DNA of 64,000 nt, taken from UBA1941 sp046329575. GTDB lineage: Bacteria; Bacteroidota; Bacteroidia; Chitinophagales; LD1. The DNA is taken from contig JAXLUJ010000016.1 in the NCBI GenBank assembly GCA_046329575.1, positions 1-64,000 of the forward strand, read 5' to 3'. The position numbers were made by a program, and so were the translations under genes. Shown here in pieces: positions 25,978-33,935 of this stretch (positions within the stretch are counted from its first letter, which is position 1; each line of letters begins with the position of its first letter). Under the pieces are notes generated by a model, which saw nothing but the letters and a program-made list of their open reading frames with translations, ran no database searches and was not told where the DNA came from.

Positions 25978-26532
25978 TTACTTTATAGGTTGGTAGTACA
26001 GTATGGTAACACCTGATGGAAGTGTTTTAGTTTGAAGAAGATTGAAAACAATGCGTTCCCCGATGTGGTCAAACAATCGCAACCCATGGCCCTCCACCAT
26101 CGGGTGAATACAAATCTGAAATTCATCGATGAGATGGCTGTTTAAAAGTTGGATGATCAAACTTCGGCTTCCAATTAAAATATCTTTTCCCGGTTGTTTT
26201 TTCAGGGCTAAAACAACTTCGTCAATTGGCTGATCGGCGATTTTTGCTGAATCCCATTCTGTATCTTTCAGCGTGTTGGAGAAAACAATTTTTTCGATGC
26301 TGTTTATGGAAGCTGCAAAGTCGTTTATCGACTGCCGGTCAGAAGGATGCTGCAGTAGATTTTGCCAGAACTGCATGAGTTGGTAGGTAATTCGTCCATA
26401 CAAGATCACACCGGCCTGATCAATCAGATTGGCGTAATGGTAGTGAAGTGCTTCATCTACAATTCCAACCGTATGATCGCACACCCCATCCAGCGTCATA
26501 TTGATAGCCGCAATTACTTTTCTCATGTTCAA
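25978..26532 (-). CDS. dihydrofolate reductase / RibD C-terminal family protein
   Basis: 184 residues with the family's features: RKVIAAINMTLDG at the start, VILYGRITYQLMQ, VFSNTLKDTEWDSA, KDILIGSRSLIIQLL and IHPMVEGHGLRLF. These proteins are NADPH-binding reductases of uncertain substrate and are common as single genes in Bacteroidota. Its 3' side faces the chaperone gene; the 5' side is a heptamer array. Confidence 0.88.
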   Translation of the reverse strand: MNMRKVIAAINMTLDGVCDHTVGIVDEALHYHYANLIDQAGVILYGRITYQLMQFWQNLLQHPSDRQSINDFAASINSIEKIVFSNTLKDTEWDSAKIADQPIDEVVLALKKQPGKDILIGSRSLIIQLLNSHLIDEFQICIHPMVEGHGLRLFDHIGERIVFNLLQTKTLPSGVTILYYQPIK

Positions 26533-26674
26533 ATGTTTGAGTGTAGCATTGGCGCTCTTACACCGCCAATTTTATCTGGTGAAGCTAATTCTAAAAAATC
26601 ATGCGCCAGGGAAGAGGTGCATTGTCAACTGCCATGGAATGCAATAATCTGTTACCATGAAAATGATAGATACC

Positions 26675-26868
26675 CCTTCATCGTCCATCGTCCATCGTCC
26701 ATCGTCCATCGTCCATCGTTCATCGTCCATTGTTCATTGTCCATCGTCCATCGTCCATCGTTCATCGTTCATTGTCCATCGTTCATCGTCCATCGTCCAT
26801 CGTTCATCGTTCATTGTTCATTGTTCATTGTTCATTGTTCATCGTCCATTGTTCATTGTCTCACGCTC
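26675..26868. repeat. heptamer array (CATCGTC / CATTGTT variants)
   Basis: About 27 head-to-tail copies of a 7-nt word that alternates between CATCGTC, CATCGTT and CATTGTT. The variants are mixed instead of blocked. It abuts the 3' end of the DUF1569 gene, and the open frames through it (strings of SSIVHRP) are not genes. The same word is found inverted at 257-306. Confidence 0.9.
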
Positions 26869-27307
26869 CAAACTGCCGCAGATGGTGATCAAGATGTTTG
26901 TAGGAAACATAGCCTACCTGCTCCTTATTCATCCTGCCGAAAAACGGATGAATAAAATCGTGATTTGAAAAATTATTGTACGCTTCAATCCGCGCGATCC
27001 ACTGTTGTTTTTGCGTTTCCAGATCGCCTGAAACTGCCGAAGCTTTTAGAGCCGGACTGGTTGGCGTATTTTTCGTAAAAGGCGCATCGTTCTGAATCAC
27101 TTTATTGAGCAGGAACGGACCGATGATGCGGCCGATAAAGACCCTTGGAATCTGGATGTTGCCCAAATACATATCATCGCAGCGCGAGCAATGCTCCACC
27201 ATTTCCTGCAGTTGCATGTTGCCCCACAGCGCACGGTTCGAAGCATTCAGGCTTTTGATGCGGCCAATGATTTCATTTTGAGTAGATGCGTCAAATATCG
27301 ATTTCAT
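26861..27307 (-). CDS. DUF1569 / DinB-like protein
   Basis: 148 residues, mostly helical, with histidines placed as in DinB-fold proteins: MQLQEMVEHCSRCDDMY near residue 32 and VSYKHLDHHLRQFGA at the C-terminus. Such proteins may bind a divalent metal; the function is unknown. The last codons touch the CATCGTC array, so the array begins right at the stop. Confidence 0.8.
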   Translation of the reverse strand: MKSIFDASTQNEIIGRIKSLNASNRALWGNMQLQEMVEHCSRCDDMYLGNIQIPRVFIGRIIGPFLLNKVIQNDAPFTKNTPTSPALKASAVSGDLETQKQQWIARIEAYNNFSNHDFIHPFFGRMNKEQVGYVSYKHLDHHLRQFGA

Positions 27308-27369
27308 GTTTCAAAGGAAACCAATCAGCCAAACTTTCAAAATTCACCACTTCCGATGGGCGATTTAAA

Positions 27370-27487
27370 AGTTACGAATTAGGAATGGAGTGGTTTTCCC
27401 CGTCATTCGTAATTTATAAATCGTAATTGAAGTTTTTATGGCCGAAACTCCCATGAGACTGCTAACGCACGTCTCGCGGGAGTTTCG
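27370..27487. repeat. family E hairpin and an adjoining GAAACTCCC hairpin
   Basis: 27370-27430 has GTTACGAATTAGGAAT facing ATTCGTAATTTATAAATCG. 27443-27487 is a separate hairpin: CGAAACTCCC pairs with GGGAGTTTCG, and GAGAC with GTCTC, with a two-base internal mismatch and an 11-nt loop. No T run follows, so it is probably not a terminator. From 27488 to 27630 nothing was recognised. Confidence 0.65.
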
Positions 27488-27630
27488 CAATTGCCACGGC
27501 GCGGGGGCAAGAAGAAGACTTGCGGGAGAGGAGGGAGTTAGTTGGTACTTGCTTCTCTTTGTAATTTTACTTGAGAGAAGTGTGGAAGATTGTAAGGAGA
27601 TATAAAATTGTTGGTCATGATTTATTTATT

Positions 27631-27918
27631 TTAATAGCGTTGATTTTTAGGAATGATGAAAGTTTGGTTGCGATAGTTAAGAGTTACTTGGTCTGCATTT
27701 GCAGCTTCTAAGGAAGCGGTTAATGTTCCTTTCAATGTTGAATTAGAAGTCAAAAAGGCAACCTGAACAGCATAAACTAAAGTGTCTTTATCAGTTACAT
27801 TTTGAGGATTGTTCAAAGCGTTTTCACAACACTCCTCCACCATCGCTTTGTGTAATGGATGAAGTTCTTTAATTGGTAAGTATCCAACTGCTTCTCTATA
27901 AAGATCGTCTGCTGCCAT
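27631..27918 (-). CDS. hypothetical protein
   Basis: 95 residues, soluble, no signal. It contains LPIKELHPLHKAMVEECCENALNNP as two short helices around the paired Cys (given here as HKAMVEECCENAL) and ends with LNYRNQTFIIPKNQRY. No family recognised. It is divergent from the tRNA gene beginning 31 bp away and AT-rich like the nuclease gene beyond it, suggesting it belongs to the same accessory stretch. Confidence 0.55.
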   Translation of the reverse strand: MAADDLYREAVGYLPIKELHPLHKAMVEECCENALNNPQNVTDKDTLVYAVQVAFLTSNSTLKGTLTASLEAANADQVTLNYRNQTFIIPKNQRY

Positions 27919-27936
27919 TTTTTTTGTTTTTTCTTG

Positions 27937-27945
27937 TATCTTTGC
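27937..27945 (+). promoter_or_regulatory. -7 element for the class I tRNA-like gene
   Basis: TATCTTTGC fits the Bacteroidota TAnnTTTG element, four bases before the first acceptor-stem base at 27949. No clear -33 TTG lies at the expected distance. Confidence 0.5.
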
Positions 27946-27948
27946 ATC

Positions 27949-28021
27949 AGCTCAGTAGTTCATGCGGATAGAACGCGGACCTGCTAAGTCCGAGAGGGGG
28001 GTTCGAGTCCCCCTTGAGATT
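27949..28021 (+). tRNA. tRNA with anticodon GCT (Ser) but a short, class I variable loop
   Basis: The cloverleaf is: acceptor 27949-27955 with 28014-28020 (one G-A mismatch at pair 2, one G-U), T8 A9, D-stem GTTC/GAAC (27958-27961, 27971-27974), anticodon stem CGGAC/GTCCG with loop CTGCTAA (anticodon at 27983-27985), a 4-nt variable loop, and T-arm GGGGG-TTCGAGT-CCCCC. Anticodon GCT reads serine codons, yet bacterial tRNA-Ser has a long variable arm, as the gene at 37320-37406 does. Charging identity is therefore uncertain. A terminator follows. Confidence 0.7.
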
Positions 28022-28052
28022 ATTCTCTCCTTTGTTGGAGTCAAAATATATA

Positions 28053-28080
28053 AGACCACCCAAAATGTGGTCTTTTTTTA
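28053..28080 (+). terminator. rho-independent terminator after the tRNA-like gene
   Basis: Stem AGACCAC/GTGGTCT with loop CCAAAAT, followed by a T run to 28079. It can also serve the convergent nuclease gene, whose stop is at 28092. Confidence 0.85.
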
Positions 28081-28091
28081 TTTGATGAAGT

Positions 28092-29798
28092 TTACTTGAA
28101 GTTGGCATTTATCTTTTTGACGAGTTTATAAAATTCTCCAAAATGGTCTTCTCCTGGTTTCGCTGATGACTTAAACTCATCAAGATATTTTCTCTTTAAT
28201 GTGTTTTGAGCTTCTTTTTTGTCAGATGAGTTTTCCATCGCTGCATCAACAATGTCTGGATATTTTGTCCGAACTGAATTTTTTATTTCAATTGGTAAAA
28301 GGCCTTCTATTAATTTTTTACCAACTTCGTTTTTCCCAACTGGCAAGAGATTCTTATTTTCAATGAAGCCAATTGATGTCAATGGTTTCTTTACAGAATC
28401 ATACTTGTCATAATCTACTGTAACAACCACATTAGAGAATCGATTTTTAATGAAACTCGTTATAGATGTATTCTTGATTACATCAGCTCCGCCATAAGGA
28501 TAGATTTCTATGTTTTTTCTTAGTGCATTGTTTCCGTGTGCAGGGTCTTTTAATAACTCGAAATATTCTTTATCAATTGGTCCTTCCACTAAGACAACAT
28601 TATTTGAGTCATTGAAAATAGTGGACTTTAGTGGTCCAAAATCTTCACCGTTTATCCCTAGCGCTAATGCAAAAGGCTCATACCAATTGTCTTCTTCAGT
28701 ATTAGTAATAACTGAGCCCTTCTCTTTTGCTTTACTTTTCAAATCTCTATCTACAAGAATGTTTGCTAGTTGGGTTTTGTGGCTTAAAAGATAAGGACTA
28801 TGTGTTGTAACGATAACCTGAATCTTAAATTCATTAGCAAGGTCTTGTAGTATTCGCCCAAATTCTGCTTGAGCAGAAGGATGAAGAAAACTTTCAGGTT
28901 CTTCAATTAATACAATAGGATAAATCTTTTCTGTTTGATTGGAACTTTCTTGAAACTTACGAGCATTCAGCAAACTCATAAAAATTAATGTTCTGTTCTT
29001 TGTTCCGCTGCCCCATTCTTCTAAAGAAACATCTACACCTTTTTCCTTTAATGAAATTTCAATTGATTCTCTTTCAAGTTTTAACCCTTGCATCGAAAAG
29101 CTAACTTCATATTTGTCTTCAAGTCTGCCTAGTAAATTCGATAGTTCGTCTTGTTGCTTTTTCAAAGATTTTTGAACTGATTTTAAGACTGTATCGATTT
29201 TGTCTGAAATCTCTTTTTTGTCTTTCTCCGTAATAAAATTGTTTATCGAGTTTTTCTTTACACTAAATGGAGAGAAGGAATCGTTTTCGGTTGAATTATG
29301 AAAGACTACGGTCTCAGATGTTTTTATACGTCTTAAAACTTCTCTTTTTGAAAAGTCTTTTTCAATTTCAATTTCTCCAAACTTAATTTTATAGTCGCTG
29401 GAGTTGTCTCGTTTTTTGTAATAATCTATGCATAAAAGCTCTTTTTGATTTCCTTCATTACCTGTTTCATCTTTCAATATCAAGTCTCTTATGAATTTAA
29501 ATAGTGAAGAGTCTTCATCTTTGTCAAGTTCTAATAAGAGTTTGATGTGAATATCTTCATTTGTGTGTTTCTTCCATTTAGTGAAGTCATTTTTGTAGTT
29601 AATGTCACCATAACCAATAAGTTCGTCAGGTAACATTCTTACAAAATAACCACTACTAAGTAGATTTCTTATTGCTTTCAAAATGTTGGACTTACCGGCA
29701 TTATTTTTCCCGCATACAGCAGTGTAATAATGACAGAACTTCAATGAAACGTCTTCAAGTGTTCTGTAGTTCTTTACTGTCAATTCTTTGATGAACAT
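28092..29798 (-). CDS. OLD family ATP-dependent endonuclease (AAA + Toprim)
   Basis: 568 residues. An ABC-type ATPase head has Walker A GKNNAGKS at 30-37 and a Walker B-like VLIEEPESFLHPSAQ near residue 295. The Toprim nuclease part has VLVEGPIDKEYF (Glu405) and VTVDYDK (Asp near 462 and 464). OLD nucleases are linked to phage defence and DNA degradation. No UvrD helicase partner (as in Gabija) is beside it, so it looks like a stand-alone class 1 member. Its AT-rich sequence differs from the housekeeping neighbours, a sign of transfer. Confidence 0.85.
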   Translation of the reverse strand: MFIKELTVKNYRTLEDVSLKFCHYYTAVCGKNNAGKSNILKAIRNLLSSGYFVRMLPDELIGYGDINYKNDFTKWKKHTNEDIHIKLLLELDKDEDSSLFKFIRDLILKDETGNEGNQKELLCIDYYKKRDNSSDYKIKFGEIEIEKDFSKREVLRRIKTSETVVFHNSTENDSFSPFSVKKNSINNFITEKDKKEISDKIDTVLKSVQKSLKKQQDELSNLLGRLEDKYEVSFSMQGLKLERESIEISLKEKGVDVSLEEWGSGTKNRTLIFMSLLNARKFQESSNQTEKIYPIVLIEEPESFLHPSAQAEFGRILQDLANEFKIQVIVTTHSPYLLSHKTQLANILVDRDLKSKAKEKGSVITNTEEDNWYEPFALALGINGEDFGPLKSTIFNDSNNVVLVEGPIDKEYFELLKDPAHGNNALRKNIEIYPYGGADVIKNTSITSFIKNRFSNVVVTVDYDKYDSVKKPLTSIGFIENKNLLPVGKNEVGKKLIEGLLPIEIKNSVRTKYPDIVDAAMENSSDKKEAQNTLKRKYLDEFKSSAKPGEDHFGEFYKLVKKINANFK

Positions 29799-29833
29799 AT
29801 TTTTGTCGTTTTACTTGTTGTCGTTTTATGCTT

Positions 29834-29973
29834 GCAGTTAACGGTTTACGTATTGGCGATGGTGGGGCATTTGGAAAACGTCAGCCCAACATTTGCACAA
29901 ATACCCAATAGAATTACAAATGTTGAGTTTACAACTGTCAGCCCCACTATTGCCAATACGATGTTAGCGGCTG
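29834..29973. repeat. 140-bp imperfect palindrome between nuclease gene and 30010-30522
   Basis: Left arm 29834-29867 (ACGTATTGGCGATGGTGGGG core) pairs with right arm 29942-29973 (CCCCACTATTGCCAATACG core) with few mismatches. An inner pair, CAACATTTG and CAAATGTTG, sits in the loop. The outer ends read GTTAACGG and GTTAGCGGC. The element resembles MITE- or cassette-associated palindromes found between accessory genes. The small open frame through it (29832-30026) is not credible. Confidence 0.75.
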
Positions 29974-30009
29974 GGCTATTGTCTGTCGAAATTGTAGTTT
30001 TCATATTTG

Positions 30010-30522
30010 TCAGCACCAGTTTTTAATTTTTTCAAGTTGAGTTGTCTGTTCGATGGTCAGTCCTTTTAATGTTATGTCAGTTTTATAATGCTTGTATTTT
30101 GGGTCGGTCAGTTTAATATCTACTTCTCCTTTTACAATTTGTTTAAATGTTATTCGGTCTGGTTTGTAAGTGTCAAGATATTTAAAGATGTTTTTTGTTG
30201 TTGCAATGTCAGAGGTCAGCAAAACAGGAGCAAAGAAAACTTTGAAAACAAAATCTTGTCTGCGAACAATTGCAAGGTAGTTGTCAAACAAATAAAGGTC
30301 GCAACGATTGTTTGGATAGATATATGTCTTTAGTCCGCTTGTTTCCGAGTAACGAAGTTTTATGTTTTGGAAAACGGTCGGTTTTAATCTGCCTGCTTGT
30401 CCAATAAATTTATCTATTGCTGTCCGTTTCCGCTTATTGTAAGAAGCTAGAAATATATAAAGTCCCACCAAAGCGATGAAAATAAAAGTTGCAAAGAATG
30501 TCAAGATACTTACTATGGGCAT
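30010..30522 (-). CDS. single-pass membrane protein of unknown function
   Basis: 170 residues with one N-terminal transmembrane segment (about 5-27, LTFFATFIFIALVGLYIF) and a basic start to the soluble part (NKRKRTAIDKF). The rest is predicted mixed alpha/beta with CDLYLFDNYLAIVRRQDFVF. No family recognised. It is bracketed by inverted GTTAGCGGC / GCCGCTAAC motifs (29963 and 30592) and their palindromes, so it may have arrived as a unit. Confidence 0.6.
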   Translation of the reverse strand: MPIVSILTFFATFIFIALVGLYIFLASYNKRKRTAIDKFIGQAGRLKPTVFQNIKLRYSETSGLKTYIYPNNRCDLYLFDNYLAIVRRQDFVFKVFFAPVLLTSDIATTKNIFKYLDTYKPDRITFKQIVKGEVDIKLTDPKYKHYKTDITLKGLTIEQTTQLEKIKNWC

Positions 30523-30590
30523 TTTATTATCTGTCGTTAATTGTCTATTTTTTTGTCAGTCATTTTAGTTGTTAGTTGGTCTTCAAGCCT

Positions 30591-30716
30591 TGCCGCTAAC
30601 TCCCAGCTTTACGCAACTCTATTGCGTAAAGCCAGCTGTTAAAATTTAATAAGTGTATGATTGTGAGCGTTTTGTTAATCAACCAATTCTGCTTTACGCA
30701 TTGCGCAAAGCAGATT
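30591..30716. repeat. two hairpins sharing GCTTTACGCA
   Basis: First: GCTTTACGCAA (30606-30616) pairs with TTGCGTAAAGC (30622-30632), framed by GCCGCTAAC and GTTAAAA. Second: TCTGCTTTACGCA (30688-30700) faces TGCGCAAAGCAGA (30702-30714) with one mismatch. Both share the same core about 85 bp apart. No gene overlaps them. Nothing recognisable lies from 30717 to 30885. Confidence 0.75.
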
Positions 30717-30885
30717 GTTAATGATTTAATAGCATCATCTACAGGAAACGGCCTGGGGGTGCGGGGTTTGGCGGTGGCGGTGAGCATAGCGTTTAGTATT
30801 TGATCAGATTGCTTGAGCAGCCTAATGGGTTGATTGAGAATTTAAAGCTAGAATTTTTTTTGGATTGGGGAAGTGGGGAGGAGGT

Positions 30886-31030
30886 GCAAGTTATGAGCTA
30901 TGAGCTATGAGCTGCGAGCTATGAGTTATGAGCGGCGAGCTATGAGCTATGAGCTGCGAGTTATGAGCTATGAGTTGTGAGTGATGAGCTTTGAGTGGCG
31001 AGTGATGAGCTGTGAGTAATGAGCTTTGAG
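30886..31030. repeat. heptamer array (GAGCTAT / GAGCTGC / GAGTGAT variants)
   Basis: About 20 copies of a 7-nt word whose first five bases are stable (GAGCT or GAGTT) while the last two vary (AT, GC, GT, TT). It sits in the 1.2-kb gene-free stretch between 30522 and porV. From 31031 to 31229 no structure was recognised. Confidence 0.85.
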
Positions 31031-31229
31031 GGTAAGGAAGAATCTGAATTTGGGGTTTGGGGAGGTGGTTGGGTTTCTTTTTCTGGCAGCTATTAGTAGA
31101 GGCTTCTTTTTAAAAATGGGAGTAAGTAATAAGCTATGTTTGGGGCAGGGTGAGGTAGGAGGGTAGGAGGCGGGTAGCTATGGTATTCAGGGATGGTGGC
31201 TGCCGGGTTATAGGTTTCTTAAGAAATGA

Positions 31230-31400
31230 AGACCTAGGTGAGGCATACGCGTGAGCGACCGCAGCGGAAAGCGTTTTTTTGCGATGTCTTCGGTTTGGGT
31301 GAAGTAGTACCTAATTCCGCAAAAAAACCTTGGGAGCGTAGGGCGCGACCCGAAACCCGCATCGGGCACGGTTGGGTTATTGGTGCCTTTTACAGCGGGT
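31230..31400. repeat. GC-rich dispersed tract related to families B/C
   Basis: Contains CGTGAGCGACCGCAGCGGAAAGCG, a B/C-like start split by the GTGAGCGACCGC core, and GCGTAGGGCGCGACCCG with GAAACCCGCATCGGG near the end. A GCGTTTTTTTGCG / CGCAAAAAAAC pairing spans about 60 bp (31271-31327). It appears to be a diverged relative of the other long elements. No gene seen. Confidence 0.45.
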
Positions 31401-31414
31401 TGAGGGACACGCCA

Positions 31415-31620
31415 TAGGAGACAATTACGAGTTATAAATTACGAATTACGAGATTGGGGAATCAATTACGAATTAATAATTACGAATTACGAAGAGGGGA
31501 GAATCAATTACGAATTACAAATTACGAATTACGGGGTTTAGGCTTGTAGCTGATGACTTGCGTCTTGCGACTTGCGACTTGTGTCTTGCGTCTTGCGTCT
31601 TGTGTCTTCGTCCTGCGACC
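31415..31620. repeat. AATTACG tract (direct) followed by TTGCGTC heptamers
   Basis: 31415-31540 has three clusters of AATTACG words, all in one orientation, each about 35-40 bp long and split by GGGGAATC or GGGGAGAATC. 31553-31620 has about nine TTGCGTC/TTGCGAC/TTGTGTC words. The block ends about 130 bp before porV. Confidence 0.8.
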
Positions 31621-31751
31621 CCGCAACCCTTTGGCTTCGCCTGCCGTCTTAGAGTTGCAGATTGTCCGTTTTCTGCTATATTTGCCATACATCAGTTCTG
31701 AATGATCCAATTCTACATTTAGTATTTTTCGAACACTAATTGTTATTCAAC

Positions 31752-33146
31752 ATGTATTTTTCCAGCAGGCGTTTAGCGGCTGTCGTTCTGACAACCGTTA
31801 CAGCAGTGTCTTCTTTTGCTCAATCCAGCGATAAAGTCACCTTCAATCCTAACCTTATCAATACCGTTACCACGGCATTGCCTTTCCTCCGTATTGTGAA
31901 CGATACGCGGTCGGGTGGTATGGGTGATGTGGGTATCGCCATCGATCCGGATGCGAACGGGGCGCAACTGAATGGGGCAAAAATGGCCTTTATTGATAAG
32001 GATTATGGTTTTGGTTTGTCTTTCACGCCATGGCTGAAACAATTGGTAAACGATATTTACCTGGCGCAGTTTACGGGTTACTACCGCATCAAAAAGGTGC
32101 AAACGATTCATGTGGGTTTCCGCTATTTTTCTTTGGGAAACATTCAATTCACTAACGATCAGGGCGACCCTACGATTCAGGTGCGCCCGAATGAACTGGC
32201 GGTGGATGCGGGCTATGCGCGGCGTTTGGGAAAGATTGTTTCGGTAGGGTTAACGCTGCGTTTTGCGTATAGCAACATTGCTCCGGGGGGTATTCCGGGT
32301 CCGGGTGGTGAGGTGATTAAACCGGCATTGGCGGGGGCTGCGGATATTTCGGTAATGGTGAACAAAACGTTTACTTCAAAAACGAATCCGATGACGCATG
32401 AACTGAAGTTTGGCTTGTGCTTCTCGAATCTGGGTAATAAAGTGACGTATTCGGCCAATAATGTGAAAGACTACATTCCTGCGAATTTGGGTATTGGTTT
32501 AGGGTATGTTTTGAACGTAGATAAGAATAACTCGATTGGTATTTATGCTGATTTCAACAAATTGCTGGTGCCTACGCCAATTCCAAGAGATTATTATTTG
32601 GATAAAGCCGGGAATAAGCGTCCGCAATATTTTGCAGAGAACGACCCGAATGTTTTAGATTATCGGGAATGGTCGTCGGTAAAAGCGATTTTCAAATCGT
32701 TTGCCGATGCGCCGGGCGGCGCCAAGGAGGAGTTCCGCGAGATTACAACCGGCATTGGCGCGGAGTATTGGTTCCGCAAGATGTTTGCGGTGAGGGCGGG
32801 TTATTTTTACGAGCATCCTACGAAGGGCAATCGTCAGTTTGTGAGTGTAGGGGCTTCGGTAAAGTATAGTGTAGCCGGTTTGCATTTATCGTATTTGGTG
32901 CCTACATCGAACTTGCGCAATCCGTTGGACAACACATTTCGTTTGTCGCTCACTTTTGATTTCACGAAGGGGCAGTTTGCGAAGAAGGCTGATGACGGAG
33001 CGGTTCAGGGGTCGAGTGTAGTGCCTGTTGCGGAGCCGGTTCAGAAATCGCGCCGTGCGAAGAACATCAGCGGATCGCAGAAGGCGGATCCGGTGGGTTC
33101 GGATCCGAATGGGACGGTAGAGCCGCCGATTCCTACGAAGGAGTAG
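31752..33146 (+). CDS. porV: type IX secretion outer membrane protein PorV
   Basis: 464 residues from the ATG at 31752, which gives a normal signal peptide (RRLAAVVLTTVTAVSSFAQ). The diagnostic PorV start of the barrel follows: TALPFLRIVNDTRSGGMGDVGIA. The rest is a beta-barrel rich in aromatic girdle residues, and a Pro/Lys tail of about 50 residues ends it. PorV shuttles T9SS cargo from the SprA translocon to the attachment complex. porU, often adjacent, is absent. A T9SS cargo gene is at 38959-41451. Confidence 0.9.
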   Translation: MYFSSRRLAAVVLTTVTAVSSFAQSSDKVTFNPNLINTVTTALPFLRIVNDTRSGGMGDVGIAIDPDANGAQLNGAKMAFIDKDYGFGLSFTPWLKQLVNDIYLAQFTGYYRIKKVQTIHVGFRYFSLGNIQFTNDQGDPTIQVRPNELAVDAGYARRLGKIVSVGLTLRFAYSNIAPGGIPGPGGEVIKPALAGAADISVMVNKTFTSKTNPMTHELKFGLCFSNLGNKVTYSANNVKDYIPANLGIGLGYVLNVDKNNSIGIYADFNKLLVPTPIPRDYYLDKAGNKRPQYFAENDPNVLDYREWSSVKAIFKSFADAPGGAKEEFREITTGIGAEYWFRKMFAVRAGYFYEHPTKGNRQFVSVGASVKYSVAGLHLSYLVPTSNLRNPLDNTFRLSLTFDFTKGQFAKKADDGAVQGSSVVPVAEPVQKSRRAKNISGSQKADPVGSDPNGTVEPPIPTKE

Positions 33147-33149
33147 GGG

Positions 33150-33930
33150 GAAGACGCAAGGCGCAAGACGCAAGTAGAGAGCGGAGAGCAGCGAGCTATG
33201 AGCTATGAGCTGTGAGCTGTGAGCTGTGAGGAGTGCATGACTAATTATTGCTTTGGTAGCTTTCAGACACAAGACGCAAGTAGCAAGTAGAGAGGGGTGA
33301 GCGGAGAGCGGCGAGCTTCGAGCTATGAGCTGTGAGTTGCGCGAGACACAAGACACAAGATGCAAGTCGCAAGATGCAAGTAGCAAGTAGAGAGCAGTGA
33401 GCTATGAGCTTCGAGCTATGAGCTGCGAGGTGAAGGATGTCTGATTATTGCTGTAGTAGCTTTAAGACACAAGACGCAAGACGCAAGACGCAAGATGCAA
33501 GACACAAGACGCAAGACGCAAGACGCAAGACGCAAGTCGCAAGATGCAAGTAGCAAGTAGAGAGGGGTGAGCTATGAGCTTCGAGCTATGAGCTGCGAGG
33601 TGAAGGATGTCTGATTATTGCTGTAGTAGCTTTAAGACACAAGACACAAGACACAAGACACAAGACGCAAGTAGCAAGTAGAGAGGGGTGAGCTATGAGC
33701 TTCGAGCTATGAGCTGCGAGGTGAAGGATGTCTGATTATTGCTGTAGTAGCTTTAAGACACAAGACACAAGATGCAAGTCGCAAGATGCAAGTAGCAAGT
33801 AGAGAGCTATGAGCTGTGAGTTTAGAGCTGTGAGCTTCGAGCTATTTTACTTAATACTTGCTACTAACGACTAACTACTAACGACTAACTACTTGCTACT
33901 TGCTACTAACGACTAACTACTTGCAACTAA
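33150..33930. repeat. 780-bp higher-order repeat of two heptamers
   Basis: Blocks of ACGCAAG/ACACAAG alternate with blocks of GAGCTAT/GAGCTTC. A non-heptameric connector (GTGAAGGATGTCTGATT, then ATTGCTGTAGTAGC) recurs almost unchanged near 33429, 33599 and 33719 and in a diverged form near 33229, giving a higher-order period of 120-200 bp. The end (33845-33930) is another heptamer set, CTAACGA / CTAACTA / CTTGCTA. No gene seen. Confidence 0.9.
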
Positions 33931-33935
33931 GCCTC

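Noticed and set aside
26362..26955. Plus-strand frame of 197 residues across the CATCGTC array
   Set aside because: It is made of translated heptamers (SSIVHRP-type strings) and lies opposite two well-supported genes.
28092..29798. Gabija defence system
   Set aside because: GajA resembles OLD nucleases, but the UvrD-type GajB gene is missing on both sides.
29832..30026. Small plus-strand gene upstream of the OLD nuclease
   Set aside because: The frame coincides with a 140-bp palindrome and has no protein-like features.
29834..30716. Integron cassette with attC sites
   Set aside because: The CTAAC...GTTA ends suggest attC, but the two sites face each other, the core heptamers deviate from the consensus and no integrase is present.
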